Positions 44,925 through 54,222 of a stretch of DNA of 64,000 bases are shown one piece after another. Made by a program: the position numbers and the translations under genes. The DNA comes from Photobacterium sp. TY1-4 (GTDB lineage Bacteria > Pseudomonadota > Gammaproteobacteria > Enterobacterales > Vibrionaceae): the NCBI RefSeq assembly GCF_025398175.1, contig NZ_CP099734.1, forward strand, positions 930,001 to 994,000, in the 5' to 3' direction. Within the stretch, counting starts at the first letter, position 1. The number at the start of each line of letters is the position of its first letter. Below the pieces are notes generated by a model. That model was not told the DNA's origin and did not search any database. It saw only the letters and a list, made by a program, of their open reading frames with translations.

Positions 44925-45416
44925 ATGTCTGTTCAACGAAAAACAATCCTGAAACCTCTCTGTTTACTAGGGCCTTTGTTGCTGGCCGGTCCGGTTGCGG
45001 CCGAAGATGCGAAAGAGCAGAGCCTGTATGAGCGGCTGGGGGGACTGGCTGCAATTGCCGTGGTGGTGGATGATTTCATTAAAGTCATGGTGGTGGACGA
45101 CACCCTCAACGCCAACCCGGCGATTGATGCCGCCCGCAAGGCGGTCCCGGCCCCCTATTTGAAGTACCATGTGACGTCCATGGTGTGTCAGGCAACCGGG
45201 GGACCGTGTGCTTATACCGGGCGCTCCATGGAAGAGGCACACAGCCATCTCAACATCACACTTGAGGAATGGCAGCACATGGTTCAGTTGCTGCGGGGAA
45301 CTTTCAACAAGTTTGAAGTGCCAGAACAGGAGCAGGAAGCGCTGTTGCAGATCGTCTATTCGACCAAATCAGCGATTGTAAAATCCGCTGAGGAGCCGGC
45401 AGCCGAATCAGAATAA
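44925..45416 (+). CDS. group I truncated haemoglobin with signal peptide
   Basis: A 163-residue protein with a truncated-haemoglobin domain (about 32-145). The pre-F/F region is SLYERLGGLAAIAVVVDDF at the start and YTGRSMEEAHSHLNI later, where H106 is the expected proximal haem ligand. Unlike most cytoplasmic members it begins with a basic end and a hydrophobic segment (about 7-25) ending AGPVAAEDA, which looks like a signal peptide; the protein is probably periplasmic. Two cysteines (C88, C95) might form a disulfide. AGGA precedes the ATG. A role in NO or oxygen chemistry is inferred. Confidence 0.85.
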   Translation: MSVQRKTILKPLCLLGPLLLAGPVAAEDAKEQSLYERLGGLAAIAVVVDDFIKVMVVDDTLNANPAIDAARKAVPAPYLKYHVTSMVCQATGGPCAYTGRSMEEAHSHLNITLEEWQHMVQLLRGTFNKFEVPEQEQEALLQIVYSTKSAIVKSAEEPAAESE

Positions 45417-45526
45417 GCCGCTGGTTCGTCCGGGGAATTAATGATGGTCGCCTGAGAGGAAAGTTGGCATAATGGGCCGTTCGATCACTGTATAAATAAC
45501 CAATATTCAGCCGATATTCTGACTCT

Positions 45527-47485
45527 ATGATTGCCAAGTTTTTTGCTGCTGGGGGCGCTTTGGATAAAGCGATCCCGGGATTTCAGGCGCGCCAGCCCCA
45601 AATCGAAATGGCTGAAGCGGTGGCGGATGCCATCGAAACCCAGGCCCAACTGGTGGTCGAAGCGGGAACCGGAACGGGGAAGACGTTCGCGTACCTGGTT
45701 CCGGCGCTGGTCAGCGGCAAGAAAACCATTATCTCCACTGGTTCGAAAAACCTTCAGGAGCAGTTGTTTCACCGCGATCTGCCCTTAATGGCGAATGCAC
45801 TGGGCTTTACCGGCCGGGTGGCCCTGCTGAAGGGGCGGGCAAACTATTTGTGCCTGGATCGCCTCAGCCGCCAAATTACCGAAAGCCACGGGACCCATGT
45901 CGATCCGACGCTACTGAGTCAGTTGGTGAAGGTACGTACCTGGTCCTCCACCACGCACAGCGGGGATCTGGGAGAGTGTGATACGGTGGCGGAAGACAGT
46001 CCGGTATTGCCGATGATCACCTCAACCAACGATAACTGTCTGGGGCGGGAGTGCCCGTCTTACGATGAATGTTTTGTGGTCAAGGCCCGTCGTCGGGCGA
46101 TGGAAGCAGATGTGGTGGTGGTCAACCATCACCTGTTTCTGGCTGATTTGGCGATCAAGGAAACCGGCTTTGGTGAGCTGATCCCGGAAGCGGAAGTGTT
46201 CATTTTCGATGAAGCGCATCAGATCCCGGATATTGCCAGCCAATATTTCGGCCAGAGCCTGACCAGCCGTCAGTTGCAGGAATTGGCCAAGGATGTTGAG
46301 ATTGGCTATCGTACCGAGGCCAAAGACATGCGCCAGCTGCAAAAAACTGCCGATCGCCTGTCGCAGGCGGCCTCGGAGATGCGATTGGTGCTGGGCGAGC
46401 CCGGATTTCGAGGCAACTGGCGTGAAGCCGTGACCAGCCCGACCATCCAGCGCGAGCTGACCCGGCTCAATGATGCCCTGGATTTGACCCATGAAGTGCT
46501 GAAGCTGGCACTGGGACGGAGTCAATTGCTGGATGCAGCGTTTGAGCGGGCCACCTTGCTCAAGGCGAAACTGGCCCGGCTGAGTGATACCACGATCACC
46601 GGTTATTCCTACTGGTACGAATGCACCCCGCGCCATTTCAGCCTGAATATTACCCCTTTATCAGTGGCCGAAAAATTTCACGAACAGATTGAGCAGCACC
46701 CCGGTGCCTGGATTTTCACCTCGGCAACCCTGGCAGTGGATGATGATTTCAGCCATTTCAGTCATCGCCTTGGCCTGACACCCAAACGTCAGTTTGCCCT
46801 GGAAAGCCCGTTTGACTATACCCAGCAGGCGTTGCTGTGCGTCCCGCGCTTTTTACCGGAACCCAATAGTTTCGGCATTGCGGATCGCCTGGTCGCGATG
46901 CTGGCTCCGGTGATCGAAAGCAACCAGGGCCGCTGTTTTTTCCTGTGTACCTCGCACCAGATGGTACGGGATCTGGCCGAAGGGTTTCGGGCCGTGCTCG
47001 ATTTGCCGGTGCTGGTGCAGGGGGAAACCACCAAGTCGAAACTGCTGGCTGAGTATCTCGAGCTGGGAAATGCCCTGCTCATTGCCACCGGCGCTTTCTG
47101 GGAAGGGGTGGATGTTAGAGGCCAGGCCCTGAGCTGTGTTATGATCGATAAATTGCCTTTTACGGCACCGGACGACCCGCTGCTCAAAGCGCGGATTGAG
47201 GATTGTCGCTTGCGTGGCGGTGATCCGTTCGCGCAGGTTCAGGTTCCTGATGCCGTGATCACCCTGAAACAGGGGGTGGGGCGTCTGATCCGCGATCAGC
47301 AGGACAAAGGCGTGCTGGTGATTTGCGATAACCGTTTAGTGACGCGCCCTTACGGCGCAGTCTTTTTAAGAAGTCTGCCACCGATCCCACGAACCCGGGA
47401 TGTTGACGGTGTCGGACAGTTTTTGTCTGTGGTGAATGGTCATGATCATGCCGTTCACTGTGATGACCAGCATTCAGAGGCTTGA
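45527..47485 (+). CDS. yoaA: DinG/XPD-family DNA helicase YoaA
   Basis: ATP-dependent 5'-3' DNA helicase with an iron-sulfur cluster; E. coli YoaA acts at stalled forks together with HolC. It is 652 residues. Walker A is EAGTGTGKTFAYLVP (about 45-59), the DEAH box FDEAHQIPD, and the cluster cysteines LCLDRL then CLGRECPSYDEC (spacing C-x4-C-x5-C, as in DinG). The C-terminal helicase motif is GAFWEGVDVRG and then KQGVGRLIRD. No strong ribosome site is seen. The stop is immediately followed by the tsaB start. Confidence 0.95.
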   Translation: MIAKFFAAGGALDKAIPGFQARQPQIEMAEAVADAIETQAQLVVEAGTGTGKTFAYLVPALVSGKKTIISTGSKNLQEQLFHRDLPLMANALGFTGRVALLKGRANYLCLDRLSRQITESHGTHVDPTLLSQLVKVRTWSSTTHSGDLGECDTVAEDSPVLPMITSTNDNCLGRECPSYDECFVVKARRRAMEADVVVVNHHLFLADLAIKETGFGELIPEAEVFIFDEAHQIPDIASQYFGQSLTSRQLQELAKDVEIGYRTEAKDMRQLQKTADRLSQAASEMRLVLGEPGFRGNWREAVTSPTIQRELTRLNDALDLTHEVLKLALGRSQLLDAAFERATLLKAKLARLSDTTITGYSYWYECTPRHFSLNITPLSVAEKFHEQIEQHPGAWIFTSATLAVDDDFSHFSHRLGLTPKRQFALESPFDYTQQALLCVPRFLPEPNSFGIADRLVAMLAPVIESNQGRCFFLCTSHQMVRDLAEGFRAVLDLPVLVQGETTKSKLLAEYLELGNALLIATGAFWEGVDVRGQALSCVMIDKLPFTAPDDPLLKARIEDCRLRGGDPFAQVQVPDAVITLKQGVGRLIRDQQDKGVLVICDNRLVTRPYGAVFLRSLPPIPRTRDVDGVGQFLSVVNGHDHAVHCDDQHSEA

Positions 47486-48187
47486 ATGAGCACCAAAATC
47501 CTTGCAGTCGATACTGCAACTGAAAATTGTTCCGTTGCCTTGATGGTAGGTAACGCCGTTATTTCACGCTGCGAGTATGCGCCGCGTGAGCACACCACCA
47601 AAATTTTGCCGATGGTCGATGCCGTGCTGGCTGAAGGTGGCGTGAAACTGAATCAGCTGGACGCACTGGCTTTCGGTCGCGGACCGGGCAGCTTTACCGG
47701 GGTCCGGATTGGGATTGGCATTGCACAGGGGCTGGCCTTCGGTGCCGACCTTCCGATGCTGGGGATCTCCACGCTGGCGGCGATGGCGCAGGGCACTTAC
47801 CGGATCCACCAGGCAGAGCAGGTACTGACCGCGATTGATGCCCGGATGGGAGAAGTGTACTGGGGACAATATCGTCGTCAGGCCGATGGTGACTGGCAGG
47901 TTGTCGGCAGTGAGTTGGTGATCCAGCCGGCCAGCCTAAGTGAGCAGTTGACCGACACGCAAGGCCTGTGGCTGAGCGCCGGGACCGGCTGGGATGCGTA
48001 CGCGGAGCAATTGGCGTCACTGCCGTTGGAGCGACAGGCCGGTGACGTGCTGTACCCGGATTCGCAGGACATGGTCCACCTGGCACCGTTTGCCCTGGCG
48101 CGCGGCGAAGCTGTCGCAGCTGAGCACGCCAGCCCGATTTACCTGCGCGATACGGTGACCTGGAAGAAACTGCCGGGCCGCGAATAA
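47486..48187 (+). CDS. tsaB: tRNA threonylcarbamoyladenosine biosynthesis protein TsaB
   Basis: Dimerises with TsaD and works with TsaE and TsaC to add t6A37 to ANN-decoding tRNAs. The 233 residues have the ASKHA-fold N-terminus [15 protein letters not shown] and the conserved [13 protein letters not shown] (about 65-77). The ATG directly follows the yoaA stop, with AGAGG inside the end of yoaA, so the two are translationally coupled. Confidence 0.97.
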   Translation: MSTKILAVDTATENCSVALMVGNAVISRCEYAPREHTTKILPMVDAVLAEGGVKLNQLDALAFGRGPGSFTGVRIGIGIAQGLAFGADLPMLGISTLAAMAQGTYRIHQAEQVLTAIDARMGEVYWGQYRRQADGDWQVVGSELVIQPASLSEQLTDTQGLWLSAGTGWDAYAEQLASLPLERQAGDVLYPDSQDMVHLAPFALARGEAVAAEHASPIYLRDTVTWKKLPGRE

Positions 48188-48340
48188 GCTCTGGTCTGCC
48201 GGATGAGGTATCGCTGAAAAAATGCGGTGCCGGAAAATTGCGTTACCGGAAAAATGTGTCGTGGCAGTTGCACAAAGCGCTGCCGCGGCGCACAATCACA
48301 GTTAAGGATTGAATTTCAGTTTCCCTGACAGGGCCTGCTT

Positions 48341-48631
48341 ATGGTGTCTATTCAGCGTTTACCGACCGCCATCCCGGCGACCCAGAAAAATCCGGTCCAT
48401 CAACCGGACCGCGCTGCTACCTCCGCACAACCGGCTGAGCCGACCGGGGGGGCGAAAGCGGCTGCCAAAACGGTCGCAAATCCTGCCTTGTTACAACAAG
48501 CCCACGCCAATATTCAATACGATCAGCCGGAAGGCAAACACCGCGAGGCACTCGACTCCTATCTTGGGGTGATGCACCAGAGCCGCAAAGAAGCCTTGTC
48601 GGATCTGGTGGGTGTCGATGTCTATGTCTGA
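48341..48631 (+). CDS. small conserved-looking protein of unknown function
   Basis: A 96-residue protein. The first half is low in complexity, rich in Ala, Pro and Gln and probably disordered. The C-terminal 45 residues (NIQYDQPEGKHREALDSYL, then SRKEALSDLVGVDVYV) look like a compact helical domain and resemble short proteins found at this position in other vibrios, as far as I recall. No function is known. The ribosome site is weak (AGGGCC). It lies between tsaB and the hydrolase gene. Confidence 0.55.
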   Translation: MVSIQRLPTAIPATQKNPVHQPDRAATSAQPAEPTGGAKAAAKTVANPALLQQAHANIQYDQPEGKHREALDSYLGVMHQSRKEALSDLVGVDVYV

Positions 48632-48772
48632 ACACGCCTGACCAACTTGACTGAATCATAAGCAATGATCCACGCATTTTCCCCCTTAAATTACGAATTA
48701 TCGGGCCATATCCTTGCTGTTGTGGTAGTCTGCGCGTCAGTCACACCGCATTCTGAGTAAATTCCAACATCC

Positions 48773-49678
48773 ATGTTTGAGACCAACTTCCAGCTGGCTG
48801 AACTTTCGCTGGCGGGGCTGAGTTCATTTGCTCACCCTAGTGGCGTGGTGCAACCGGCGTCCCCGGTCGTGTTACCCGATGATGGTCGGCCCCTACTGCT
48901 GTTTTTACATGGCTGGCAGGATAATGCCGCCAGTTTTGATGCGTTGTTTTCCCGGTTGGCACCCGCTTGCCACTGGGTTGCGGTCGATTGGCCGGGGCAC
49001 GGCTGGTCTCCGTCCCGCAGTGCAGATAATTATTATCACTTCTTTGATTATCTGGATGACTTGCACCAGCTGATGGCGTTGCTTCCGTCGCGGGAGATTG
49101 TGCTGGTGGGCCATTCCCTGGGCGCGCTGGTCAGCGGTTGCTATGCCGCGGCTTACCCGGCGCAGATCACTGGCTTAGTGCTGATTGAAGGCCTGGCGCC
49201 GTTATATGAAGCGCCGGAGCTGGTGGTTGAGCGTCTGCGTCAGGGGCTAAAAGGACGCCAGCGGTATCGGGAGTTCGCCGAGCGCTTTGCCTCCCGGCGG
49301 ATGGGGTCTTTTGACGAAGCCCTGGCCTTGCGTTGTGCGGTCAATTCTCTGTCAGCGTCCCAGTTGACGCCCCTGGTGAAGCGCGCCCTGTGCCGTGATG
49401 AACACGGGTGGTACTGGCGTCATGATAATCGCTTACGCTGTGACTCTCTTTATCGCATTTGCGAAGACCAGGCCAAAGCGCTGATGAGCGCGGTTGGCTG
49501 TCCGGTGTTGTCCATTATCGGCGCGCAAGGCTTTACCCGTCTGAAACAGCCCGCAGGCGGGTTTGACTGGTTACCGCAGGCCGAGCAGGTTGAAGTGGCC
49601 GGGGGCCATCACTGTCATCTCGAAAGTCCGCAAGCGGTGTGTGATCAAATCATAAAGTTTCTATCCCAGTTCAAATAA
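48773..49678 (+). CDS. alpha/beta-fold hydrolase
   Basis: A 301-residue soluble alpha/beta hydrolase. The oxyanion segment LFLHGWQDNAASF comes first, then the nucleophile elbow GHSLG with S115 and a late histidine in VAGGHHCHLESP. The substrate is unknown. It sits just upstream of fadD, and the putative FadR box for fadD overlaps its stop codon, so a link to fatty-acid metabolism is possible but unproven. No clear ribosome site. Confidence 0.85.
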   Translation: MFETNFQLAELSLAGLSSFAHPSGVVQPASPVVLPDDGRPLLLFLHGWQDNAASFDALFSRLAPACHWVAVDWPGHGWSPSRSADNYYHFFDYLDDLHQLMALLPSREIVLVGHSLGALVSGCYAAAYPAQITGLVLIEGLAPLYEAPELVVERLRQGLKGRQRYREFAERFASRRMGSFDEALALRCAVNSLSASQLTPLVKRALCRDEHGWYWRHDNRLRCDSLYRICEDQAKALMSAVGCPVLSIIGAQGFTRLKQPAGGFDWLPQAEQVEVAGGHHCHLESPQAVCDQIIKFLSQFK

Positions 49679-49693
49679 CTGGTCTAATCAGTT
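49677..49693. promoter_or_regulatory. putative FadR box upstream of fadD
   Basis: AACTGGTCTAATCAGTT matches the FadR consensus AACTGGTC-N-GACCAGTT at 14 of 16 defined positions. It overlaps the hydrolase stop codon and the -35 of the fadD promoter, consistent with repression when long-chain acyl-CoA is scarce. Confidence 0.75.
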
Positions 49694-49721
49694 GTTACTT
49701 GTTTGTTAATTGTGCTGTAAT
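49692..49721 (+). promoter_or_regulatory. fadD promoter
   Basis: TTGTTA (49692-49697), an 18-bp spacer and TGTAAT (49716-49721), 79 bp before the fadD start. The -35 touches the putative FadR box. Confidence 0.5.
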
Positions 49722-49800
49722 GGTTCGGTAAACAGTTGTTTAAATTCGTCCATGCAGCCATAGCTGGCGCCAGCGCCATGTCATAAAAGGAGAGTGCAAA

Positions 49801-51486
49801 GTGGATAAGGTTTGGCTTAACCGCTATCCGGCAGATGTACCGGCAGAGATCAACCCGGACTGTTATCCGTCCCTGGTTGAAATGTTTGAGCAGTCTGTAC
49901 AGAAATATGCGGATCAGACGGCATTCATTAATATGGGTCAGGTGATGACCTTCCGCAAACTGGAAGAGCGGAGTCGCGCCTTTGCTGCCTATCTGCAAAA
50001 CGAGCTGAAGTTGCAGAAAGGGGACCGGGTTGCGGTCATGATGCCAAACCTGCTGCAGTACCCAATTGCCTTATTCGGTATTCTCCGTGCCGGTTGTGTG
50101 GTGGTGAATGTTAACCCGCTGTATACACCGCGTGAGCTGGAGCACCAGTTGAATGACTCTGGTGCCAAAGCGATTGTGATCGTGTCGAACTTTGCCCATA
50201 CGCTGGAAACGGTGGTGAAAAACACCGGCGTGAAACATGTGGTACTGACCAGCCTGGGCGATCAGCTGTCCCGTCCGAAAGGCACGCTGGTGAACTTCGT
50301 GGTTAAGTACATCAAAAAGATGGTGCCGAAGTATCATTTGCCGCATGCCACTTCGATGCGGATGGCGCTGCGCAAAGGTCGCCGGATGCAGTATGTGAAG
50401 CCGTTTATGTCCGGGAATGATACGGCCTTCTTGCAATATACCGGCGGGACGACCGGGGTTGCCAAAGGTGCAATCCTGACGCACCGCAATATGCTGGCCA
50501 ACGTGATGCAGGCCAAAGGGGCCTACGGACCGGTCCTGACCGAAGGACGCGAGCTGATCGTCACCGCGTTGCCGCTATACCACGTATTTGCGTTGACGGT
50601 GAACTGCCTGCTGTTTATTGAAATGGGCGGTCGTAATCTGCTGATCACCAACCCGCGTGATATTCCGACCTTCGTCAAGGAGCTGCAGCGTTATCCGTTT
50701 ACGGCGATTACGGGCGTGAACACCCTGTTTAATGCGTTGGTGAACAACGAAGATTTCCATGAGCTGGACTTCAGCAATCTGCGCCTGTCTGTGGGCGGCG
50801 GGATGGCGGTCCAGCGCGCCGTGGCCGAGAAATGGAAACAGATCACCGGCAACTACCTGCTTGAAGGCTACGGCCTGACCGAGTGTTCACCGCTGGTGGC
50901 AGCTTATCCGTATGACTTGGTCGATTATAACGGCTCGATTGGTCTGCCGGTGCCGTCAACGGACGTTCGCATCGTCGATGAAGAAGGCCAGGTGCTGGCC
51001 AATGATCAGGTCGGTGAACTGCAAGTCCGTGGTCCGCAGGTCATGCAGGGCTACTGGCAGCGTCCGGAAGCGACCAAAGAAGTCCTGACGGCCGATGGCT
51101 GGTTGTCGACCGGCGATATCGTCAAGTTTGACGAAGATGGTTTCCTGCATATTGTTGACCGCAAGAAAGATATGATTCTTGTTTCCGGCTTCAATGTCTA
51201 TCCGAATGAAATTGAGGATGTGGTGGCGCTGCACAGCAAGGTGCTGGAAGTGGCTGCGATTGGCCAGCCGAGCGGCGCTTCGGGGGAAGTGGTGAAGGTC
51301 TGCGTGGTGAAACGCGATCCGAGCCTGACTCGCGATGAACTGCTGATGCATTGCCGCGAGCACCTGACCGGGTACAAAGTACCGAAGGTGGTGGAATTCC
51401 GTGATGAACTGCCGAAAACCAATGTCGGTAAAATTTTGCGTCGTGCACTGCGGGAAGAGTCCGATAAGCAGGCGCAGGAAGCATAA
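49801..51486 (+). CDS. fadD: long-chain fatty-acid-CoA ligase
   Basis: Activates long-chain fatty acids to acyl-CoA at the inner membrane, coupled to FadL uptake, and feeds beta-oxidation. It is 561 residues. The ATP/AMP motif is [12 protein letters not shown], with the adenylate core motifs GYGLTECSP and [13 protein letters not shown]. The C-terminal FACS signature lies around [19 protein letters not shown]. The GTG start at 49801 follows AGGAG. It is probably controlled by FadR. Confidence 0.97.
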   Translation: MDKVWLNRYPADVPAEINPDCYPSLVEMFEQSVQKYADQTAFINMGQVMTFRKLEERSRAFAAYLQNELKLQKGDRVAVMMPNLLQYPIALFGILRAGCVVVNVNPLYTPRELEHQLNDSGAKAIVIVSNFAHTLETVVKNTGVKHVVLTSLGDQLSRPKGTLVNFVVKYIKKMVPKYHLPHATSMRMALRKGRRMQYVKPFMSGNDTAFLQYTGGTTGVAKGAILTHRNMLANVMQAKGAYGPVLTEGRELIVTALPLYHVFALTVNCLLFIEMGGRNLLITNPRDIPTFVKELQRYPFTAITGVNTLFNALVNNEDFHELDFSNLRLSVGGGMAVQRAVAEKWKQITGNYLLEGYGLTECSPLVAAYPYDLVDYNGSIGLPVPSTDVRIVDEEGQVLANDQVGELQVRGPQVMQGYWQRPEATKEVLTADGWLSTGDIVKFDEDGFLHIVDRKKDMILVSGFNVYPNEIEDVVALHSKVLEVAAIGQPSGASGEVVKVCVVKRDPSLTRDELLMHCREHLTGYKVPKVVEFRDELPKTNVGKILRRALREESDKQAQEA

Positions 51487-51518
51487 GTCCTGATTTCAGG
51501 TTACAATAAATGAGCTGT

Positions 51519-51550
51519 GGAGTGCCGGCATAATGCCGGCACTTTCTTTT
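51519..51550 (+). terminator. terminator after fadD
   Basis: AGTGCCGGC / GCCGGCACT (51521-51543) followed by TTCTTTT, 24 bp before the rnd start; rnd may still be partly co-transcribed. Confidence 0.8.
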
Positions 51551-51573
51551 GGTTCGCAACGTAAAGGTTTGCT

Positions 51574-52695
51574 GTGAATTTTGAAATTGTAACAACAACA
51601 GAGCGGTTGCAGGTCGTGTGCGAACAGGCCCGTCATCAGTCTACTGTGATGCTTGATACCGAGTTTGTCCGTACCCGCACCTTGTACCCGAAATTGGGGC
51701 TGATCCAGCTGTTTGACGGCCACTGCCTGGCGTTGATTGATCCGCTGGTGATCGATGATTTGTCGCCCTTGTGGGCACTGCTGCGGGATCCGGCGGTCAC
51801 TAAGGTTCTGCACGCCTGCGGTGAAGATCTGGAAGTATTTCAGCATTACGCCGGCTGTTTACCTGAGCCGATGGTCGATACCCAGGTGATGGCTGCTTTT
51901 CTCGGCTACGGGGTCTCCACGGGCTTCGGGACACTGGTGAACGATTTCTTAGGGATTCAGCTGGATAAAGGGGAAGCCCGGACCAACTGGCTGGCGCGAC
52001 CGCTGACACCGAAGCAGCTTGATTACGCCGCTGCGGATGTGTTCTACCTGTTGCCACTGTACGAGAAGCTTCAGGCGCAGGTCGAAGCCAAGGGCTGGCA
52101 GGACGCCCTGGTTCAGGAATGCCAAACCCTGATGGCCAAACGAGTGAAGACAGTCGACCCGGATAAAGCGTACCTGGACATCAAAAATGCCTGGCAGTTG
52201 GACCCTAAGCAACTGGCCGTCTTGCAACAGCTGGCCAAGTGGCGGGTGCTGGAAGCACGCAAGCGGGATCTGGCGCTGAACTTTATCGTCAAAGAACTCC
52301 ATCTATGGAAAATGGCCCGGTATAACATTCAGTCCAAAGCGGTGATGGCAAAAGAAGGTTTTGATCCGATGGAGATCCAGCGTCACGGCAACCGACTGGT
52401 GAAAATGGTTCAGGACGTGGCGCAGATGTCGCCGCAAGCGTATCCGGAGCCGGTGGTGCGCTTGGTGGATCTGCCGGGCTACAAGCAGCTGGTGAAACTG
52501 ATCAAAGATCAAGTCAGCCAGGTCGAAGCGCAAACTGGGCTGGCCCCGGAATTTCTGGCATCGAAAAAGCAGGTCAACCAGTTGATCTCCTGGGCCTGGA
52601 AGAAGGGAAGACCCCAGGACGCGCTGCCGGAAATGCTGGCCACCTGGCGCAAGCCTTTGTTTGAGGACAAAGTACTGCCGCTGTTGGATCGCTAA
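51574..52695 (+). CDS. rnd: ribonuclease D
   Basis: 3'-5' exoribonuclease that trims tRNA precursors. The 373 residues have a DEDD exonuclease domain (about 1-200): MLDTEFVRT (D and E), HACGEDLEVF (D) and YAAADVFYLLPLYE (the last D with Y). Two HRDC-type domains follow, ending in the conserved YKQLVKLIKDQV region. The GTG at 51574 follows AAAGG by 7 bases. An IS4-type element is inserted about 60 bp after its stop. Confidence 0.95.
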   Translation: MNFEIVTTTERLQVVCEQARHQSTVMLDTEFVRTRTLYPKLGLIQLFDGHCLALIDPLVIDDLSPLWALLRDPAVTKVLHACGEDLEVFQHYAGCLPEPMVDTQVMAAFLGYGVSTGFGTLVNDFLGIQLDKGEARTNWLARPLTPKQLDYAAADVFYLLPLYEKLQAQVEAKGWQDALVQECQTLMAKRVKTVDPDKAYLDIKNAWQLDPKQLAVLQQLAKWRVLEARKRDLALNFIVKELHLWKMARYNIQSKAVMAKEGFDPMEIQRHGNRLVKMVQDVAQMSPQAYPEPVVRLVDLPGYKQLVKLIKDQVSQVEAQTGLAPEFLASKKQVNQLISWAWKKGRPQDALPEMLATWRKPLFEDKVLPLLDR

Positions 52696-52754
52696 TCCGT
52701 GCTGTTCCGGGGCTCTTCGCCTGTGCAGAATGGTCTGGAACAGATGGATAAAAA

Positions 52755-52791
52755 AATGCCCCGGTCTGGCCGCAATGCTGATCAGTTAAGG
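52755..52791 (+). repeat. left terminal inverted repeat of the IS4-type element
   Basis: A 37-bp repeat beginning AATGCCCCGG and ending GTTAAGG. It pairs with 54184-54220 with six mismatches, clustered at positions 11-15, 25-27 and 31. Confidence 0.88.
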
Positions 52792-52821
52792 ATCGGTTGA
52801 CTGATCCTTCTGATGCGTCAA

Positions 52822-52855
52822 AATCGGAAATCATTTACTGGTTTCCGGTTTTTTT
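52822..52855 (+). terminator. terminator-like hairpin abutting the transposase start
   Basis: AATCGGAAA (52822-52830) pairs with TTTCCGGTT (52842-52850) over 9 bp with one wobble. T runs from 52849 to 52855, and the ATG begins at 52856. The structure should stop read-through transcripts entering from rnd, or block their translation. Confidence 0.7.
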
Positions 52856-54193
52856 ATGCCCTTAGCTTCCGCACTCACAGATTTTCTTGAAGAGTCTCCT
52901 GTCGATATCTCCCAGCTGACCACTTTCTCTGAACACGTTCCCGACGAGTGGGTTGCCAGAGCTACATCTTTATCGACTCAGGCAACCATCAGACGAAGAC
53001 GGCTCCCCAGTGATATGGTGCTCTGGCTTATTGTCGGTATGGCCTTTTTCCGCAATGAGCCTATAGCTGAAGTGGCCCGCCGTATGAATGTCTGTGCCGA
53101 AGGGTTGGCAAACGAGGAACTCCTGGCCAAGAGTGCTCTGACACAAGCCCGTCAGCGACTGGGAAAGGAAGCGCCTAAATGGCTGTTCAAACAGTGTGCT
53201 CAGGTATGGGGTAAAGAAAGGTACCCGGAAGACAGCTGGAATAAACTTCAGGTTTTTGCTGTTGATGGGGCTCTGTTCAGGACCCCGGATACCCCCGGGC
53301 TTCGCGAACACTTCGGTTCGGGAAACACATCCGGAAAGCGCCAGACACCTTACCCTGTACTCCGTCTTGTCACCATGATGAACGTGCGTTCCCATATCAT
53401 CATTGATGCCGATATCAGCCCTTATCGCCGAGGTGAAATACCGCTGGCCCAACCCTTTATCAACTCGCTGCCGGATAACTCGGTGACTTTGCTGGATAAG
53501 GGATTTTACGGAGCAAGCCTGTTGCTGGGCATCTCTGCCAGCGGGGCAAACCGACATTGGCTTATTCCTGCTAAAAAAGGCGTGGTATACACACTTCTCG
53601 ACGAGGAGGAAACCAATGACAACCTTATCGAGATGAAGGTCTCGCCCCAAGCGAGAAAGAAGAATCCGACCCTTCCTGAGAAATGGCAGGTACGGGCAGT
53701 CACCTATGAGGTAGACGGGAAAGAGAAAACGGTTTTCACCTCCCTGCCAAGAGAGATGTACAGCGCCGAGCAGGTTGCCACCCTATACCACGAACGCTGG
53801 GAGATTGAACTGGGCTACCGCGATATAAAGAGCTCCATGCAGCACAATTCTCTTACCTTGCGGAGCAAAACGGTCGAGCTGGTTTATCAAGAGTTATGGG
53901 GGTTGCTTCTCGGCTACAACCTGGTCAGGAGAGAGGCAAGCCAGGCGGCTGTGGCGCATGACAGAGCCCCCACAGAAATAAGCTTCAAGTACGCCTGCCA
54001 GTTTATTGCAAGTCAGCTCAGGGTAATGAGTAAGGCACTGTCACCGGGAAACACGCCCAAGAGGCTAAAGGCACTACGGGGGGACCTGTCAGTGCTCTTC
54101 AAGGAAAATCGCCCCAGGCCATCTAGGCCCAGGGCAGTTAAGATATCAAAGACCCGCTACCCGGTTAATCGCCATGCAGCTCCCCTTAAGTGA
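52856..54193 (+). CDS. IS4-family transposase
   Basis: A 445-residue DDE transposase related to that of E. coli IS4 (shared blocks RRRLP, IVGMA, ARQRLG, RTPDTP, LPEKW-like linker, HERWEIELGYRDIK, LTLRSK, VYQELWGLLLGYNLVR). The catalytic residues are D137 (AVDGALF), D214 (LLDKGFYG) and E318, within the family signature Y311-x2-R314-x3-E318-x6-K325. The frame is intact. There is no ribosome site before the ATG; a hairpin and T run end directly at it, consistent with very low expression. Confidence 0.93.
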   Translation: MPLASALTDFLEESPVDISQLTTFSEHVPDEWVARATSLSTQATIRRRRLPSDMVLWLIVGMAFFRNEPIAEVARRMNVCAEGLANEELLAKSALTQARQRLGKEAPKWLFKQCAQVWGKERYPEDSWNKLQVFAVDGALFRTPDTPGLREHFGSGNTSGKRQTPYPVLRLVTMMNVRSHIIIDADISPYRRGEIPLAQPFINSLPDNSVTLLDKGFYGASLLLGISASGANRHWLIPAKKGVVYTLLDEEETNDNLIEMKVSPQARKKNPTLPEKWQVRAVTYEVDGKEKTVFTSLPREMYSAEQVATLYHERWEIELGYRDIKSSMQHNSLTLRSKTVELVYQELWGLLLGYNLVRREASQAAVAHDRAPTEISFKYACQFIASQLRVMSKALSPGNTPKRLKALRGDLSVLFKENRPRPSRPRAVKISKTRYPVNRHAAPLK

Positions 54194-54220
54194 ACTGCAT
54201 TGCGGTCTGGCCGGGGCATT
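54184..54220 (-). repeat. right terminal inverted repeat of the IS4-type element
   Basis: A 37-bp partner of 52755-52791. It ends 2 bp from the minE stop codon (54223-54225). Confidence 0.88.
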
Positions 54221-54222
54221 GT

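Larger units (their letters stand above)
52755..54220. mobile_element. IS4-family insertion sequence (about 1,466 bp)
   Basis: Bounded by 37-bp imperfect inverted repeats at 52755-52791 and 54184-54220 that share 31 of 37 positions and begin AATGCCCCGG. It encodes one intact DDE transposase, so it may still be mobile. No target duplication is visible: the 12 bp on either side (ending GGATAAAAA; beginning GTTTATTTCT) do not match, unlike the 10-13 bp usual for the family. It lies between convergent rnd and minE. Confidence 0.9.

Noticed and set aside
45487..45506. Possible LexA box upstream of yoaA
   Set aside because: Only the left half (CTGTATAAATA) fits; the right half CCAA does not match ACAG. 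E. coli yoaA is DNA-damage controlled, but this site is too weak to call.
52743..52754. Target-site duplication for the IS4-type element
   Set aside because: The 10-13 bp flanking the left and right ends were compared directly and do not match, so none is reported.
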